Origin: Acidobacteriota bacterium | GTDB lineage: Bacteria > Acidobacteriota > Vicinamibacteria > Vicinamibacterales > JAFNAJ01 | Length of the DNA stretch: 62,431 bases | Reading direction: 5' to 3' | Assembly (NCBI GenBank): GCA_023384575.1 | Contig: JAHDVP010000033.1 | Coordinates: forward strand, 1-62,431 | Part shown: in pieces, positions 18,216-28,902 of the stretch | Numbering within the stretch: the first letter of the stretch is position 1 | Layout of the letters: each line of letters starts with the position of its first letter | Position numbers and translations under genes: made by a program | Notes under the pieces: model-generated | The model's input: only the letters and a program-made list of their open reading frames with translations | The model's database searches: none | What the model was told of the DNA's origin: nothing

Positions 18216-19394
18216 ATGGCACTGGCGGCGGGAACGGTCGGGCGAGTCGGCACACCGCCGCAAAGCGACGCCTGTGACGTGGTACCACACGCCGTTGCGG
18301 CCGCCAGGCGCGACGACGTGGCGGCTCCGCTGAGGGGACCGTCGGCCGACGAGTACCGGGAGATCCTCGCCACGATCGACGCCCTGCACCGGCCGCCCGA
18401 GCTGTCGCCCTCGTCGCGTGCGCTCGACATCTTCGCGGTCGGCTTGCCGCTCGTGGCCGCCACGGTGACCGCCGGCTTCGTGTTGACGAGAGTTGTCCCC
18501 CGAGGCCAGCTCGTCTGGCTCGGTCTGGCGCTGGCCGCCCTCGTTGCGGGTCATGTCCTGCTGCGCCTGCGCCGACAGCGTCACCTGGCCGAGCGCGAGA
18601 CGGAGCAGGTGAGGCGCGAGCTGGCCCTGCAGGCCCGTGTGGCCGCCTGCGAGTCGCGTCGCCATCGCCTCGCCGCCTTCTCGCGCCTCGCCGCGCAGAT
18701 TGCCCACGAGGTCCGGAATCCGCTCAGTTCGATCGTGCTCAATACGGAACTGCTGGAAGAGGAGCTGGGGAGCGCGCCGTCGGCGCCGCAGGCCGAGATG
18801 CTCGGCCTCGTCACGTCGATCAAGTCCGAAGCCGAGAGGCTCCACCTGCTCACGAACGAGTACCTGGCGTTTGCCCGGATGCCCGAGCCGGAGCCCCAGT
18901 CCATCTCGCTCGGCCGGCTCGTGGCGGACGTCGCGGGATTCGTCCGCGAGGAAGCGGCCCGGCAAGGTGTGGTCATCGACACGCGTCTGCCCTCGACCGG
19001 CCCGCCGGTGTCCGCGGATCCGCGCCTCGTCAGGCAGGCGGTCGTCAACCTCGTGCGCAACGCCCTCGAGGCCATGCCCTCGGGAGGCCGGCTCACGCTG
19101 TCGGCGCGTCAGGTCGGCGCGTTCGGAGTGCTCGACGTGGCCGACACCGGCCCGGGCGTTCCGGAGGAATACCTCGACGAGATCTTCGAGCCGTTCTTCA
19201 CGACCCGCCCCCAGGGGACGGGCCTCGGGCTCTCGGTCGCCGCCCGGATCGTGCGCGAGCACGGCGGCCGGCTCGAGGTGCGAAACGACGGGGGCGCCGT
19301 CTTCACGGCGTGGCTGCCGACGACGGTGTCCACGGCCGTCCGGCCGGTCGGACGCGTCGCGGAGGTGCCCGACCTCGTCGGTGAGGAGGCCTGA
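18216..19394 (+). CDS. membrane histidine kinase of the NtrB/ZraS-like class
   Basis: The 392-aa protein starts with ATG after GGGGAGGG. Two membrane helices (about residues 70-89 and 97-115) are separated by only a few residues, so there is no real periplasmic sensor domain. A coiled-coil linker follows, then the H-box AAQIAHEVRNPLSS with phospho-acceptor H164, the N-box LVRNALEAMPSG, and G-boxes DTGPGVP and GTGLGLSVAARIV. It should autophosphorylate and pass phosphate to the regulator encoded one base after its stop. The sigma54 promoter in front and the divergent decaheme operon suggest it senses a redox or electron-acceptor cue, possibly within the membrane. The signal is unknown. Confidence 0.9.
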   Translation: MALAAGTVGRVGTPPQSDACDVVPHAVAAARRDDVAAPLRGPSADEYREILATIDALHRPPELSPSSRALDIFAVGLPLVAATVTAGFVLTRVVPRGQLVWLGLALAALVAGHVLLRLRRQRHLAERETEQVRRELALQARVAACESRRHRLAAFSRLAAQIAHEVRNPLSSIVLNTELLEEELGSAPSAPQAEMLGLVTSIKSEAERLHLLTNEYLAFARMPEPEPQSISLGRLVADVAGFVREEAARQGVVIDTRLPSTGPPVSADPRLVRQAVVNLVRNALEAMPSGGRLTLSARQVGAFGVLDVADTGPGVPEEYLDEIFEPFFTTRPQGTGLGLSVAARIVREHGGRLEVRNDGGAVFTAWLPTTVSTAVRPVGRVAEVPDLVGEEA

Positions 19395-19395
19395 C

Positions 19396-20769
19396 GTGCC
19401 CAATCGCATCCTGGTCGTCGACGACGAGGAGGAGCTGAGGCGGTCGGTCGAGAAGATCCTTCGCCGCTGCGGCCACGAGGTCGACACGGCGGCGACCGGG
19501 GCGGCCGCCATCGAGCTGGTGCGCCACCGGCCCTACAGTCTGGTGATCACCGACTTCCGCCTGCCCGACACCGACGGCCTGGAGTTGCTGCGGCAGGTGA
19601 GGACGCTGCTGCCCGACGTCGAGGTCCTCGTCATCACGGCGTTCGGCAACATTCCGCTGGCGGTCGACGCCATCCGGCACGGCGCCTACGACTTCCTGTC
19701 GAAGCCCTTCAAGCGGGCCGAGCTCGAGCACGCCGTCGCGCGCGCCGTCGAGCGGCAGGCGCTCGCGGCCGAGAACCGGCGGCTGAAGCTGGAACTGGCC
19801 GAGCGGGGCTCGTCGCCGTTCTCGCGGGTAGTGGGCCAGAGCCCCGCGATTCAGCGGGTGCTGCAGATGGCGGAGCAGGTCGCGCCGAGCAGTGCGACCG
19901 TCCTGGTGGTCGGCGAGAGCGGCACGGGCAAGGAGGTCGTGGCCGAGACCATCCATCGCCTCGGACCCCGCCGCGATCGTCCGCTGGTCAAGGTGAACTG
20001 CGCGGCCCTGCCCGAGACGCTCCTCGAGGCCGAACTCTTCGGTCACGAACGGGGTGCGTTCACCGGCGCGCTCGGGCGTCGAGAGGGACGGTTCGCGCTC
20101 GCGCACCAGGGCACGTTGTTCCTCGACGAGATTGGCAGCGTCAACCTGGCCGTGCAGGTCAAGCTGCTGCGCGTGCTGCAGGACGGGACGTACGAGCCCC
20201 TCGGATCGACGCGCACTGCCCGATCCGATTGCCGCATCGTCGCCGCGACGAACCTGGATCTGGCAGAGGAGGTCGCCGCCGGACGGTTTCGCGAGGACCT
20301 GTACTACCGGCTGAACGTGATCACGATAGAGATGCCTCCGCTGCGCGAGCGGATCGAGGACGTGCCGCTGCTCGCCGCTCATTTCCTGCGCGTCTACGCA
20401 GCCCGCAACGGGAAGGACATCGACGCCATCGCTCCGGCGGCGATGCAGCGGCTGATGGCGTGGCACTGGCCCGGCAACATTCGTGAGCTCGAACACGCCG
20501 TCGAGCGCGCCGTCGTCCTGGCCACCGGGCGAATCATCGAGGAGGGCCACCTGCCCCAGAGCCTCAGGGGCCGGCTGGCGACAGGCACGGGCCCGGCGGC
20601 CGAGCCGCCAGCCGATGCCGCCGTCATTCCGGTGCCCGTGGGACTGCCTCTCGAAGACGTCGAGCGGCTGCTCATCCAGGAGACCCTTCGTCGTACCGGC
20701 GGCAACAAGCAGCGCGCGGCCGAACTGCTCGGCATCGCGTCGCGGACCATCTACCGGAAGCTCGGATGA
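19396..20769 (+). CDS. NtrC-family sigma54-dependent response regulator
   Basis: The 457-aa protein starts with GTG one base after the kinase stop; GAGGAGG lies eight bases upstream. Receiver domain: VVDDEEE at 7-13, phospho-acceptor D53, LSKPFK near 110. AAA+ domain: Walker A GESGTGKE near 173-180, the sigma54-contact loop GAFTGA near 221-226, Walker B LFLDEIG, and the R-finger region RFREDLYYRLNV. C-terminal Fis-type helix-turn-helix (NKQRAAELLGIASRTIYRKL) at the very end. All residues needed to bind sigma54 polymerase and remodel it are present. Its likely sites are the paired dyads in the upstream gap, between two sigma54 promoters. Confidence 0.95.
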   Translation: MPNRILVVDDEEELRRSVEKILRRCGHEVDTAATGAAAIELVRHRPYSLVITDFRLPDTDGLELLRQVRTLLPDVEVLVITAFGNIPLAVDAIRHGAYDFLSKPFKRAELEHAVARAVERQALAAENRRLKLELAERGSSPFSRVVGQSPAIQRVLQMAEQVAPSSATVLVVGESGTGKEVVAETIHRLGPRRDRPLVKVNCAALPETLLEAELFGHERGAFTGALGRREGRFALAHQGTLFLDEIGSVNLAVQVKLLRVLQDGTYEPLGSTRTARSDCRIVAATNLDLAEEVAAGRFREDLYYRLNVITIEMPPLRERIEDVPLLAAHFLRVYAARNGKDIDAIAPAAMQRLMAWHWPGNIRELEHAVERAVVLATGRIIEEGHLPQSLRGRLATGTGPAAEPPADAAVIPVPVGLPLEDVERLLIQETLRRTGGNKQRAAELLGIASRTIYRKLG

Positions 20770-20832
20770 CCGGTGTGCCGTGATCTCGAAACCCGCAGAC
20801 CCGTTCCCAGCCCCAGCCGAAAGGACCGCATC

Positions 20833-23139
<2,307 letters not shown>

Positions 23140-23166
23140 CCGGTGTCGTGACAGCAGTGGGCGGCG

Positions 23167-23186
23167 CGCGCACACCCGTGTGCGCG
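23167..23186 (+). terminator. hairpin after the malic enzyme gene
   Basis: CGCGCACAC and GTGTGCGCG form a tight inverted repeat 28 bases after the maeB stop, followed shortly by a pyrimidine-rich stretch with TTTT. It fits an intrinsic terminator, though the T-run is short and distant. Confidence 0.5.
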
Positions 23187-23297
23187 TTCCGCCCGTTTTC
23201 GTGCGCGTCCGGCACGTCCCGCCCGGCGCGCACTCATGTTCCAGCCGGGCTGGCCGATTGGTGTGAGCGAACTGTTCCGTCTCGTCTGGTGCGCGCC

Positions 23298-24386
23298 ATG
23301 GCCTCGAAGCCCATCGAACTCGCCCTCAACCGTCCGGACGCCTCGCCAGCCCAGGCGGCGCGTCTGCGCGACCTCGTCGGCCGTTTACTGGATCTGCTCG
23401 CCGAGCACGTCCCCGACCACCAGGGACTGAAGAGCGACGACTTCCGGAGGCGGCTCGAGCGTTATCAGCGCGACCTCGAGGCGGCCGTCTCGCTCAAGGA
23501 CACCGACACGGCAGCCGCGGCGTGTGTCGAGGACTGCGACCGCTTTCTCAAGGAAGTGCGCAAGTACGGCGCCGACCGCGAGGCCGAGTTCGTCGGGGTC
23601 ATCGACTTCCTCCGTCAGCTCATCGAGACGGTCAAGGGCGATGCCAAGGAATTCCAGGCCGGTCTCGACCGATCGACGGCGCAGTTTGCCCGCCTCGTCG
23701 ATCTCGAGGACATCCGCCAGATCAAGACGGCCCTCGCCAGGGAGGTCGTTGAACTGAAGCGCGTCGTGGCGGAACGCGAGAAGAAGGAACAGGCCCAGAT
23801 CACGACCCTGGTCGGGCGCATGCAGACGCTCGAGGCCAACCTGGTCGCCGCCAAGGAGGAGGCCCAGAAGGATGGGCTGACGGCCGTGGCCAACCGGAAG
23901 ACCTTCGATCGGACGCTGCCGCAGTGGCTGGCGGCCTCCCGGCAGAACGGCGGCCGGTTCGCCCTGGCGATGATTGACCTCGACAACTTCAAGGTCATCA
24001 ACGACACGCACGGGCACCAGGTGGGCGACCGGGTCCTCGTGTGCGCGGCGCGGCTCTTCGAGGCCAACGTGCGGGCCACCGACATCGTCTCGCGTTATGG
24101 GGGAGAGGAGTTCGCGATCCTCTTCGCGGGTGCCTCGGCCGCGCAGGCCCGCGCTCGTCTGGCGGCCATGATGGGCCAGGTCGCACCGGCCTACGAGTAC
24201 CAGGCGGCCGGCCAGACGCGCCACGTGAGCTTCACCTTTTCGGTCGGGCTGACCGAGTTCCAGGGCAACGACACGGCCGATTCGATCGTCCGCCGCGCCG
24301 ATGAGGCGCTCTACGAGGCCAAGCGTCGGGGGAAGAACCGGATCGAGATGTCCGGCACCTCCTTCCTGAAGCGCCTGCTGGCCTGA
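23298..24386 (+). CDS. GGDEF diguanylate cyclase
   Basis: The 362-aa protein is soluble. Residues 1-205 are mostly helical with a coiled coil (KRVVAEREKKEQAQITTL) joining to the cyclase. The GGDEF domain has DLDNFKVINDTHGH and the active-site loop GGEEF at about 268-272. The inhibitory I-site RATD lies exactly five residues before it, so product feedback is intact. It makes cyclic di-GMP from two GTP. The N-terminal helical region is probably a sensory or dimerisation module of unknown input. ATG 23298 was chosen; a GTG three codons earlier is possible. The longer frame upstream has no ribosome site. Confidence 0.92.
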   Translation: MASKPIELALNRPDASPAQAARLRDLVGRLLDLLAEHVPDHQGLKSDDFRRRLERYQRDLEAAVSLKDTDTAAAACVEDCDRFLKEVRKYGADREAEFVGVIDFLRQLIETVKGDAKEFQAGLDRSTAQFARLVDLEDIRQIKTALAREVVELKRVVAEREKKEQAQITTLVGRMQTLEANLVAAKEEAQKDGLTAVANRKTFDRTLPQWLAASRQNGGRFALAMIDLDNFKVINDTHGHQVGDRVLVCAARLFEANVRATDIVSRYGGEEFAILFAGASAAQARARLAAMMGQVAPAYEYQAAGQTRHVSFTFSVGLTEFQGNDTADSIVRRADEALYEAKRRGKNRIEMSGTSFLKRLLA

Positions 24387-24404
24387 GCCATCAGCGCCTG
24401 GATC

Positions 24405-25886
24405 TCAGCGGCAGGCCGGTATGGGTCCGGCGGCGAGCTGGACCCGCCCCGCGGCACCATCCCACCAGAGCACCGCTTCGCAGGCGCCACGCTCGCGCAC
24501 GGCTCTGGCGATGGCTTCGTCCTCCTGTGCGTGCTCGAAACGCACATCGAGGTCGTCGCGTCCGTAGGCCCGCGCGATCGCCACGTGGAACGACGTGATG
24601 AACACGTACGCCCGGCCGTGGTTGAGCGGCACGCGGAAGAACCGAAGGGTCGCACCCGTGGGAGGAGCGGGGAGCAGGGTACGCGCCTGGGAGGGAATGG
24701 CCTCGGCGATGGCGCCGGCAGCGATCCAGTCCGCCGCGGTCAACCGCAGCTGCCGCGTCCAGAGGCCGGCCATGGGCAGCGCGACCGCCAGCGCGATCGC
24801 GAGCGTCGCCGGGGGACGCCTGCGGGCCAGCGCCACCAGTCCCGTGGCCAGTGCCAGCGACAGGCCGGCCACGCTGGCGTAGGCGAACCGGTCGGTATAG
24901 CCCGGGAACGTGGCGAACGGGACGAACCAGATCACCGCGAGGGCGGCGCCCGCGAGCCACGGGGCTCGTGCGCCTTTCTCGGTGCGCGCCGAGAGGGCGG
25001 CGCCGGCACCCGACAGCGCCAGGGTGCCCGCGGTCGCCCAGAACGTCGTGCTCTGCGCGGCGGTGCCTCCCAGGCCGCACGAGCCGCACGCGAGCAAACG
25101 GACGGCCAGCGCGCGCGCGTTCGACCACGCGACCGCGGGGTCGAGGGTGATGGCCGTCGCCTCGCTGCTCGAGAGTCCCACGCGCCGGAACACCAGGTAG
25201 GCGACGACCAGGACGGCGTACGGGAGCGTTGTCCGGGCGACGTGCCGAAGCCTCGACGGCGCCGGAAGGCTGCCGGCCTGGAGCCACACGACCATGGCGA
25301 CGGCGCCGGGCACCGTGACGGCTGCCTCGTAGCTCGAGAGCGCCGCCCACGCCGAGAAGATGGCGAGGGCCGACGCCGTCGGCGACACCTGGCCGGGTGG
25401 CCTGGCGAGCAGTGCCAGCGTCGCCAGCACGAACACGGTCGCGGTCGAGTGGGTCCGTCCCGAGATCCAGACGACGTTCTCGTGGACCGCCGGGTGCAGC
25501 ACGAAGAGCACGCCGGCCACGATGCCGGCCGCACGCGATCCGGTCAGGCGTCGCGCCAGCAGCGCGAGCAGCGCGGCCGCGACACCGTGCAGCAGGAAGT
25601 TCGTGACGTGAAAGGCGAACGGGCGGCCCCGGCCGACGAGCTGGTCGATCCCGTAGAGCACCGTCACGACGGGCCGGTAGCGCGCCGGGTCCCCGGGCGA
25701 GTGTCCCCAGTCGGTCCCGAGCAGTCCGGTGACGGACCAGCGGACGGGCTCGAGCGCCACGGCGAAGTCGTCGGCGACGAACCCGGCGTGCCTCGCGTGG
25801 AGGAGCACGATGGCGGGAAGGAGGATGATCCCGACGAGGCCGAGCCGGAACCCTGACTCTCGACGCACCGGCCGCGAGTGTGTCAT
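24405..25886 (-). CDS. polytopic GT-C-type glycosyltransferase-like membrane protein
   Basis: The 493-aa protein has about ten hydrophobic segments. Near the N-terminus FVADDF carries the paired Asp typical of GT-C enzymes. YRPVVTVLYGID and FHVTNFLLHGVAAALLALL are followed by LFVLHPAVHENVVWISGRT, a pattern close to TMTC/PMT-like glycosyltransferases that use lipid-linked sugars at the outer face of the membrane. The last about 100 residues form a soluble tail. Donor and acceptor are unknown. It converges with the diguanylate cyclase and diverges from the rhodanese/ATP-grasp cluster. Confidence 0.75.
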   Translation of the reverse strand: MTHSRPVRRESGFRLGLVGIILLPAIVLLHARHAGFVADDFAVALEPVRWSVTGLLGTDWGHSPGDPARYRPVVTVLYGIDQLVGRGRPFAFHVTNFLLHGVAAALLALLARRLTGSRAAGIVAGVLFVLHPAVHENVVWISGRTHSTATVFVLATLALLARPPGQVSPTASALAIFSAWAALSSYEAAVTVPGAVAMVVWLQAGSLPAPSRLRHVARTTLPYAVLVVAYLVFRRVGLSSSEATAITLDPAVAWSNARALAVRLLACGSCGLGGTAAQSTTFWATAGTLALSGAGAALSARTEKGARAPWLAGAALAVIWFVPFATFPGYTDRFAYASVAGLSLALATGLVALARRRPPATLAIALAVALPMAGLWTRQLRLTAADWIAAGAIAEAIPSQARTLLPAPPTGATLRFFRVPLNHGRAYVFITSFHVAIARAYGRDDLDVRFEHAQEDEAIARAVRERGACEAVLWWDGAAGRVQLAAGPIPACR

Positions 25887-25966
25887 GCGGCCCAGCGAGG
25901 GTCAAGGTGGCAGCGTGACGGGCCTTGCCGCTTCGGCTCGGTTGGCCGGAACGAGCCGTCAAGGAT

Positions 25967-25972
25967 TACAAT
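25967..25972 (+). promoter_or_regulatory. -10 box upstream of the rhodanese gene
   Basis: TACAAT matches five of six -10 bases and lies 96 bases before the rhodanese ATG in the divergent gap. A -35 box is poor, so this may be an activated promoter. Confidence 0.35.
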
Positions 25973-26068
25973 GCGGGTTCCCGTGCCAGTCAGGCGATCT
26001 GGCGGCCCGGCCCCCTCCGGGTCGCGCCCCTCCGCGCGGCGTGGCCGGCCAATACCAAGGAGCAGTCG

Positions 26069-26521
26069 ATGACACGTGTGGCCCTCGCCCGGGCCGCGAC
26101 GACACTGGCAGCTGGCGCCCTGCTGATCGCGGCGCTCGCTCCCGTCGTGGCGCGGGCCCAGTATCGTCAGCCGGACAACCCCGCGGCCGTGGTCCGCATC
26201 GCCGTCGTGGAATTCAAGAAGCTCGTCGATGCCGGGCAGGTCGTCGTGATCGACGTGCGCGGACCTGCCGAGTACGCCGCCGGACACATCCCCGGGGCGA
26301 TCAGCGTGCCGCTCGAGACCGTCGCCGCCCGCGCGTCGACGTGGAAGGACTCGACCAAGCTGGTGGTGACGTATTGCGCTTGACCGGCCGAGAACACGAG
26401 CGCCCGTGCGGCGCTCACGCTCGCCCAGGCCGGAGTGAAGGACGCGCGCACGCTGCTCGGCGGGTGGGCCGCCTGGGTGTCCGCGGGCCATCCCGTGAGC
26501 AGGCGACCGACGCCCGAGTAG
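26069..26521 (+). CDS. exported rhodanese-like protein, probable selenoprotein (Sec at codon 105)
   Basis: ATG follows AAGGAG at six bases. Residues 1-31 are a signal peptide (ALLIAALAPVVARAQ). A rhodanese domain follows: VVVIDVRGPAEYAAGHIPGA, then VVTYCA and an in-frame TGA (26381-26383). Reading through gives PAENTSARAALTLAQAGV, then LLGGWAAW, the normal end of a rhodanese fold, and TAG at 26521 (150 codons). Relatives usually carry YCxCP here, so the TGA stands where an active-site cysteine is expected. A hairpin with G and U in its tip follows directly. Decoded as selenocysteine this is a periplasmic sulfur- or selenium-handling enzyme; decoded as stop it is a dead fragment lacking the active site's end. 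The next gene starts 16 bases on. Confidence 0.75.
26384..26433 (+). promoter_or_regulatory. candidate bacterial SECIS hairpin
   Basis: Directly after the TGA, CCGGCC (26384-26389) can pair with GGCCGG (26428-26433). Inside, GAGCGCC (26398-26404) pairs with GGCGCTC (26410-26416), leaving a five-base tip CGTGC. The tip's GU lies 23-24 bases after the TGA, in the window used by bacterial SelB. Confidence 0.6.
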
Positions 26522-26537
26522 CCGGAGCCGATACGCC

Positions 26538-27530
26538 ATGCCGACCGACGTCCCGATGATCGTTGGCCTCCTCGTGGGGCGCGAGTACGCGTTTCCACCG
26601 GCGTTTCTCGAGCGCGTGAACGCGCTCGGGGCGCCGCACGGCATCACGGCCGAGCACGTCAAGCTCGGAGGCACGCGGATGGGCGAACCCGCCCGCTACA
26701 AGGTCATCGTCGACCGGATCTCACACGAGGTCGACTACTACCGCGCGTACTTGAAGCACGCGGCCCTGTCGGGGACGTACGTGATCAACAACCCGTTCTG
26801 GTGGACGGCCGACGACAAGTTCTTCAACTACACGATTGCGTCCCGGCTCGGCGTGGCCATTCCGAAGACGGTCCTGCTGCCCCAAAAGGGGTACCCGGCC
26901 GACGTCGACATCCAGCCAGAGTCGCTGCGCAACCTGGAGTACCCGATCGACTGGGACGCGCTGCTCGACTACGTGGGGCGCCCCGCCATCCTCAAGCCGT
27001 ACTCCGGCGGCGGCTGGAAGCACGTCTACAAGGTTCACACCCGCGAGGAGCTGCTCGCCGCCTACGACGGTACCGCGCCCTACTGCATGACGCTGCAGGA
27101 GTTCGTCGACTTCGATCGGTACGTGCGGTGCTTCACCTTCGGCAAGACCGACATCGTGCCCGTCGCCTACGACCCCAGGGAGCGCCGGTACATCGTCGAT
27201 CACCACTACCTCGACGACGACCTGGGGGCGAGAGTCGTGCGTGACGCCCAGACGATCAACCTCGCGCTCGGCTACGAGATGAACACGATCGAGTTCGCGA
27301 TCAAGGACGGCGTGCCGTACGCGATCGACTTCCTCAACCCGGCGCCCGATTTCGAGCGCGACCGCATCACCGACCACTACTTCGATCTGGTGCTCGACCG
27401 CATGTCGAAGCTCGTGGTCGACCGGGCCCTGAACGGACCGGTCTCGGGGCCGTGGCCGCGGTGGGCCGAGATGGTCCGACTCGGGGCCGCGTCGGGCTTC
27501 GTCGGCGAGCCGTCGAGCGGCGGGGAGTGA
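26538..27530 (+). CDS. ATP-grasp ligase-like protein
   Basis: The 330-aa protein has an ATP-grasp layout: AILKPYSGGGWKHVYKV is the nucleotide-binding lysine/glycine loop, LQEFVDFDRYVR the hinge, and NTIEFAIKDGVPYAIDFLNPAPD the metal-binding strand pair. Such enzymes activate a carboxylate as acyl phosphate and join it to an amine or thiol. The N-terminal 120 residues are a substrate or pre-ATP-grasp lobe. It opens a run of four genes with gaps of 3-16 bases that encode three ATP-grasp-type proteins and an amidotransferase-like protein, so it probably works in a small-molecule or peptide pathway. Substrate unknown. Confidence 0.75.
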   Translation: MPTDVPMIVGLLVGREYAFPPAFLERVNALGAPHGITAEHVKLGGTRMGEPARYKVIVDRISHEVDYYRAYLKHAALSGTYVINNPFWWTADDKFFNYTIASRLGVAIPKTVLLPQKGYPADVDIQPESLRNLEYPIDWDALLDYVGRPAILKPYSGGGWKHVYKVHTREELLAAYDGTAPYCMTLQEFVDFDRYVRCFTFGKTDIVPVAYDPRERRYIVDHHYLDDDLGARVVRDAQTINLALGYEMNTIEFAIKDGVPYAIDFLNPAPDFERDRITDHYFDLVLDRMSKLVVDRALNGPVSGPWPRWAEMVRLGAASGFVGEPSSGGE

Positions 27531-27534
27531 GGCC

Positions 27535-28899
27535 GTGGCGACGGGAGCCGCCGAGGCGTGGCACGCCCTGCTCAGGACCGACGTCGAGCTGTCGGCGGCG
27601 TACTGGGAGGCGCTCTCGGCCGACATGCGGGCGGCGCGCCTGACGTTTGGCGATCGTCTGCACTGTCCGTTCCTGCGACCGTTCTTCCTCGGCCGAGCCG
27701 ACGTGCACCGGGTGACGCGCGTGGCCGAAGCCGTGGCGCGGGTGGGGGAGAGGGTCGTCGACGCCGCGATGGACTCGCCGGCGCTGCTCGACGACCTGGG
27801 GCTGTCGGACGCCGAGCGGGTACTCGCGGCGATCGAACCCGGGTACGGGACGGCGAGCACGGCATCGCGCCTCGACGCGTTCCTCCTGCCCGACGCGCTC
27901 AGCTTCGCCGAGTACAACGCCGAGTCGCCTGCCGGGCTCGGCTACTCGGAGACGCTCGCCGAGATTTTCGACGCGTTGCCGGTCATGGCGCGCTTCAGGT
28001 CGGACTACGACGCGTCGTTCTTCCGGCCGAGCAGCCAGATGCTCGACGCGCTGCTCGAGAGCTACCGCGACTGGGGCGGCACGGCCGACCCGCCGACCAT
28101 CGCCATCGTCGACTGGCGTGACGTGCCGACCTGGACCGAGTTCGAGATCCTGCAGGCGCGCTTCGAGGCGCGCGGCGTGCCGACGCTCGTCTGCGATCCG
28201 CGCGAGCTCGTGTTCGACGGGACCACGCTCGCCGCCGAGGGGCGGCGGATCGACCTCGTCTACCGCCGCGTGCTGATCAACGACATCGTGGCCCGTCCCG
28301 ACGAGACACGGGCGCTCGTCGACGCCTACCGGGCACGCGCGGCCTGCGTCGCCAACACCCTGCGGTGCAAGATCCCGCACAAGAAGGCGTTCTTCGCCGT
28401 GCTGACCGACGAGCGGTACCAGCACCTCTTCACCATCGAGGAGCGGGCGATGATCGCCGCTCACGTGCCGTGGACCCGGCTCCTGCGCGACGGCCGGACC
28501 ACGGCGCCCGGCGGAGTCTCCATCGATCTCGTCGACTACGTCCGCCGGTTGCGCGACGACTTCGTGATCAAGCCGAACGACGAGTACGGGGGAAGCGGGG
28601 TGGTGCTCGGCTGGGAGTGCGACGCGCGCGCCTGGGACGAAGCGATCGCCCGGGCGCTTGCCGATACCTCCGGCGTCTGGGTGGCCCAGCGCAAGGTGCG
28701 CGTCAGGCGAGAGGTCTTTCCGCTGGTCGAGACGCCGCATCGTGTGGCGATGCGCGACATGCTCGTCGACCTCGCCCCCTACCTGTTCCGCGGTCGTGTC
28801 GGGGGCTTCCTCACGCGGTTGTCCGCGACCGGGCTGGCCAACGTCACGTCGGGTGGCGGGCAGGTGCCCGCCTTCGTGGTGGAGCCCAGGCAGGAGTAG
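27535..28899 (+). CDS. circularly permuted ATP-grasp-like protein
   Basis: The 454-aa protein starts with GTG after GGGGAG, four bases after the previous stop. AEYNAESPAGLGYSE in the N-terminal half and FVIKPNDEYGGSGVVLGWE late in the protein are what one sees in permuted ATP-grasp proteins, where metal-site and nucleotide-site lobes have exchanged order. The last 60 residues (LAPYLFRGRVGGFLTRLSATGLANVTSGGG) carry the conserved end of that group. It should form amide bonds with ATP. Operon position makes it a partner of the two other ligases and the amidotransferase-like protein. The exact reaction is unknown. Confidence 0.7.
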   Translation: MATGAAEAWHALLRTDVELSAAYWEALSADMRAARLTFGDRLHCPFLRPFFLGRADVHRVTRVAEAVARVGERVVDAAMDSPALLDDLGLSDAERVLAAIEPGYGTASTASRLDAFLLPDALSFAEYNAESPAGLGYSETLAEIFDALPVMARFRSDYDASFFRPSSQMLDALLESYRDWGGTADPPTIAIVDWRDVPTWTEFEILQARFEARGVPTLVCDPRELVFDGTTLAAEGRRIDLVYRRVLINDIVARPDETRALVDAYRARAACVANTLRCKIPHKKAFFAVLTDERYQHLFTIEERAMIAAHVPWTRLLRDGRTTAPGGVSIDLVDYVRRLRDDFVIKPNDEYGGSGVVLGWECDARAWDEAIARALADTSGVWVAQRKVRVRREVFPLVETPHRVAMRDMLVDLAPYLFRGRVGGFLTRLSATGLANVTSGGGQVPAFVVEPRQE

Positions 28900-28902
28900 C
28901 GC

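Noticed and set aside
18637-20769. Longer start for the NtrC-type regulator overlapping the kinase
   Set aside because: The extra residues are a shadow of the kinase frame; the receiver domain begins exactly at GTG 19396.
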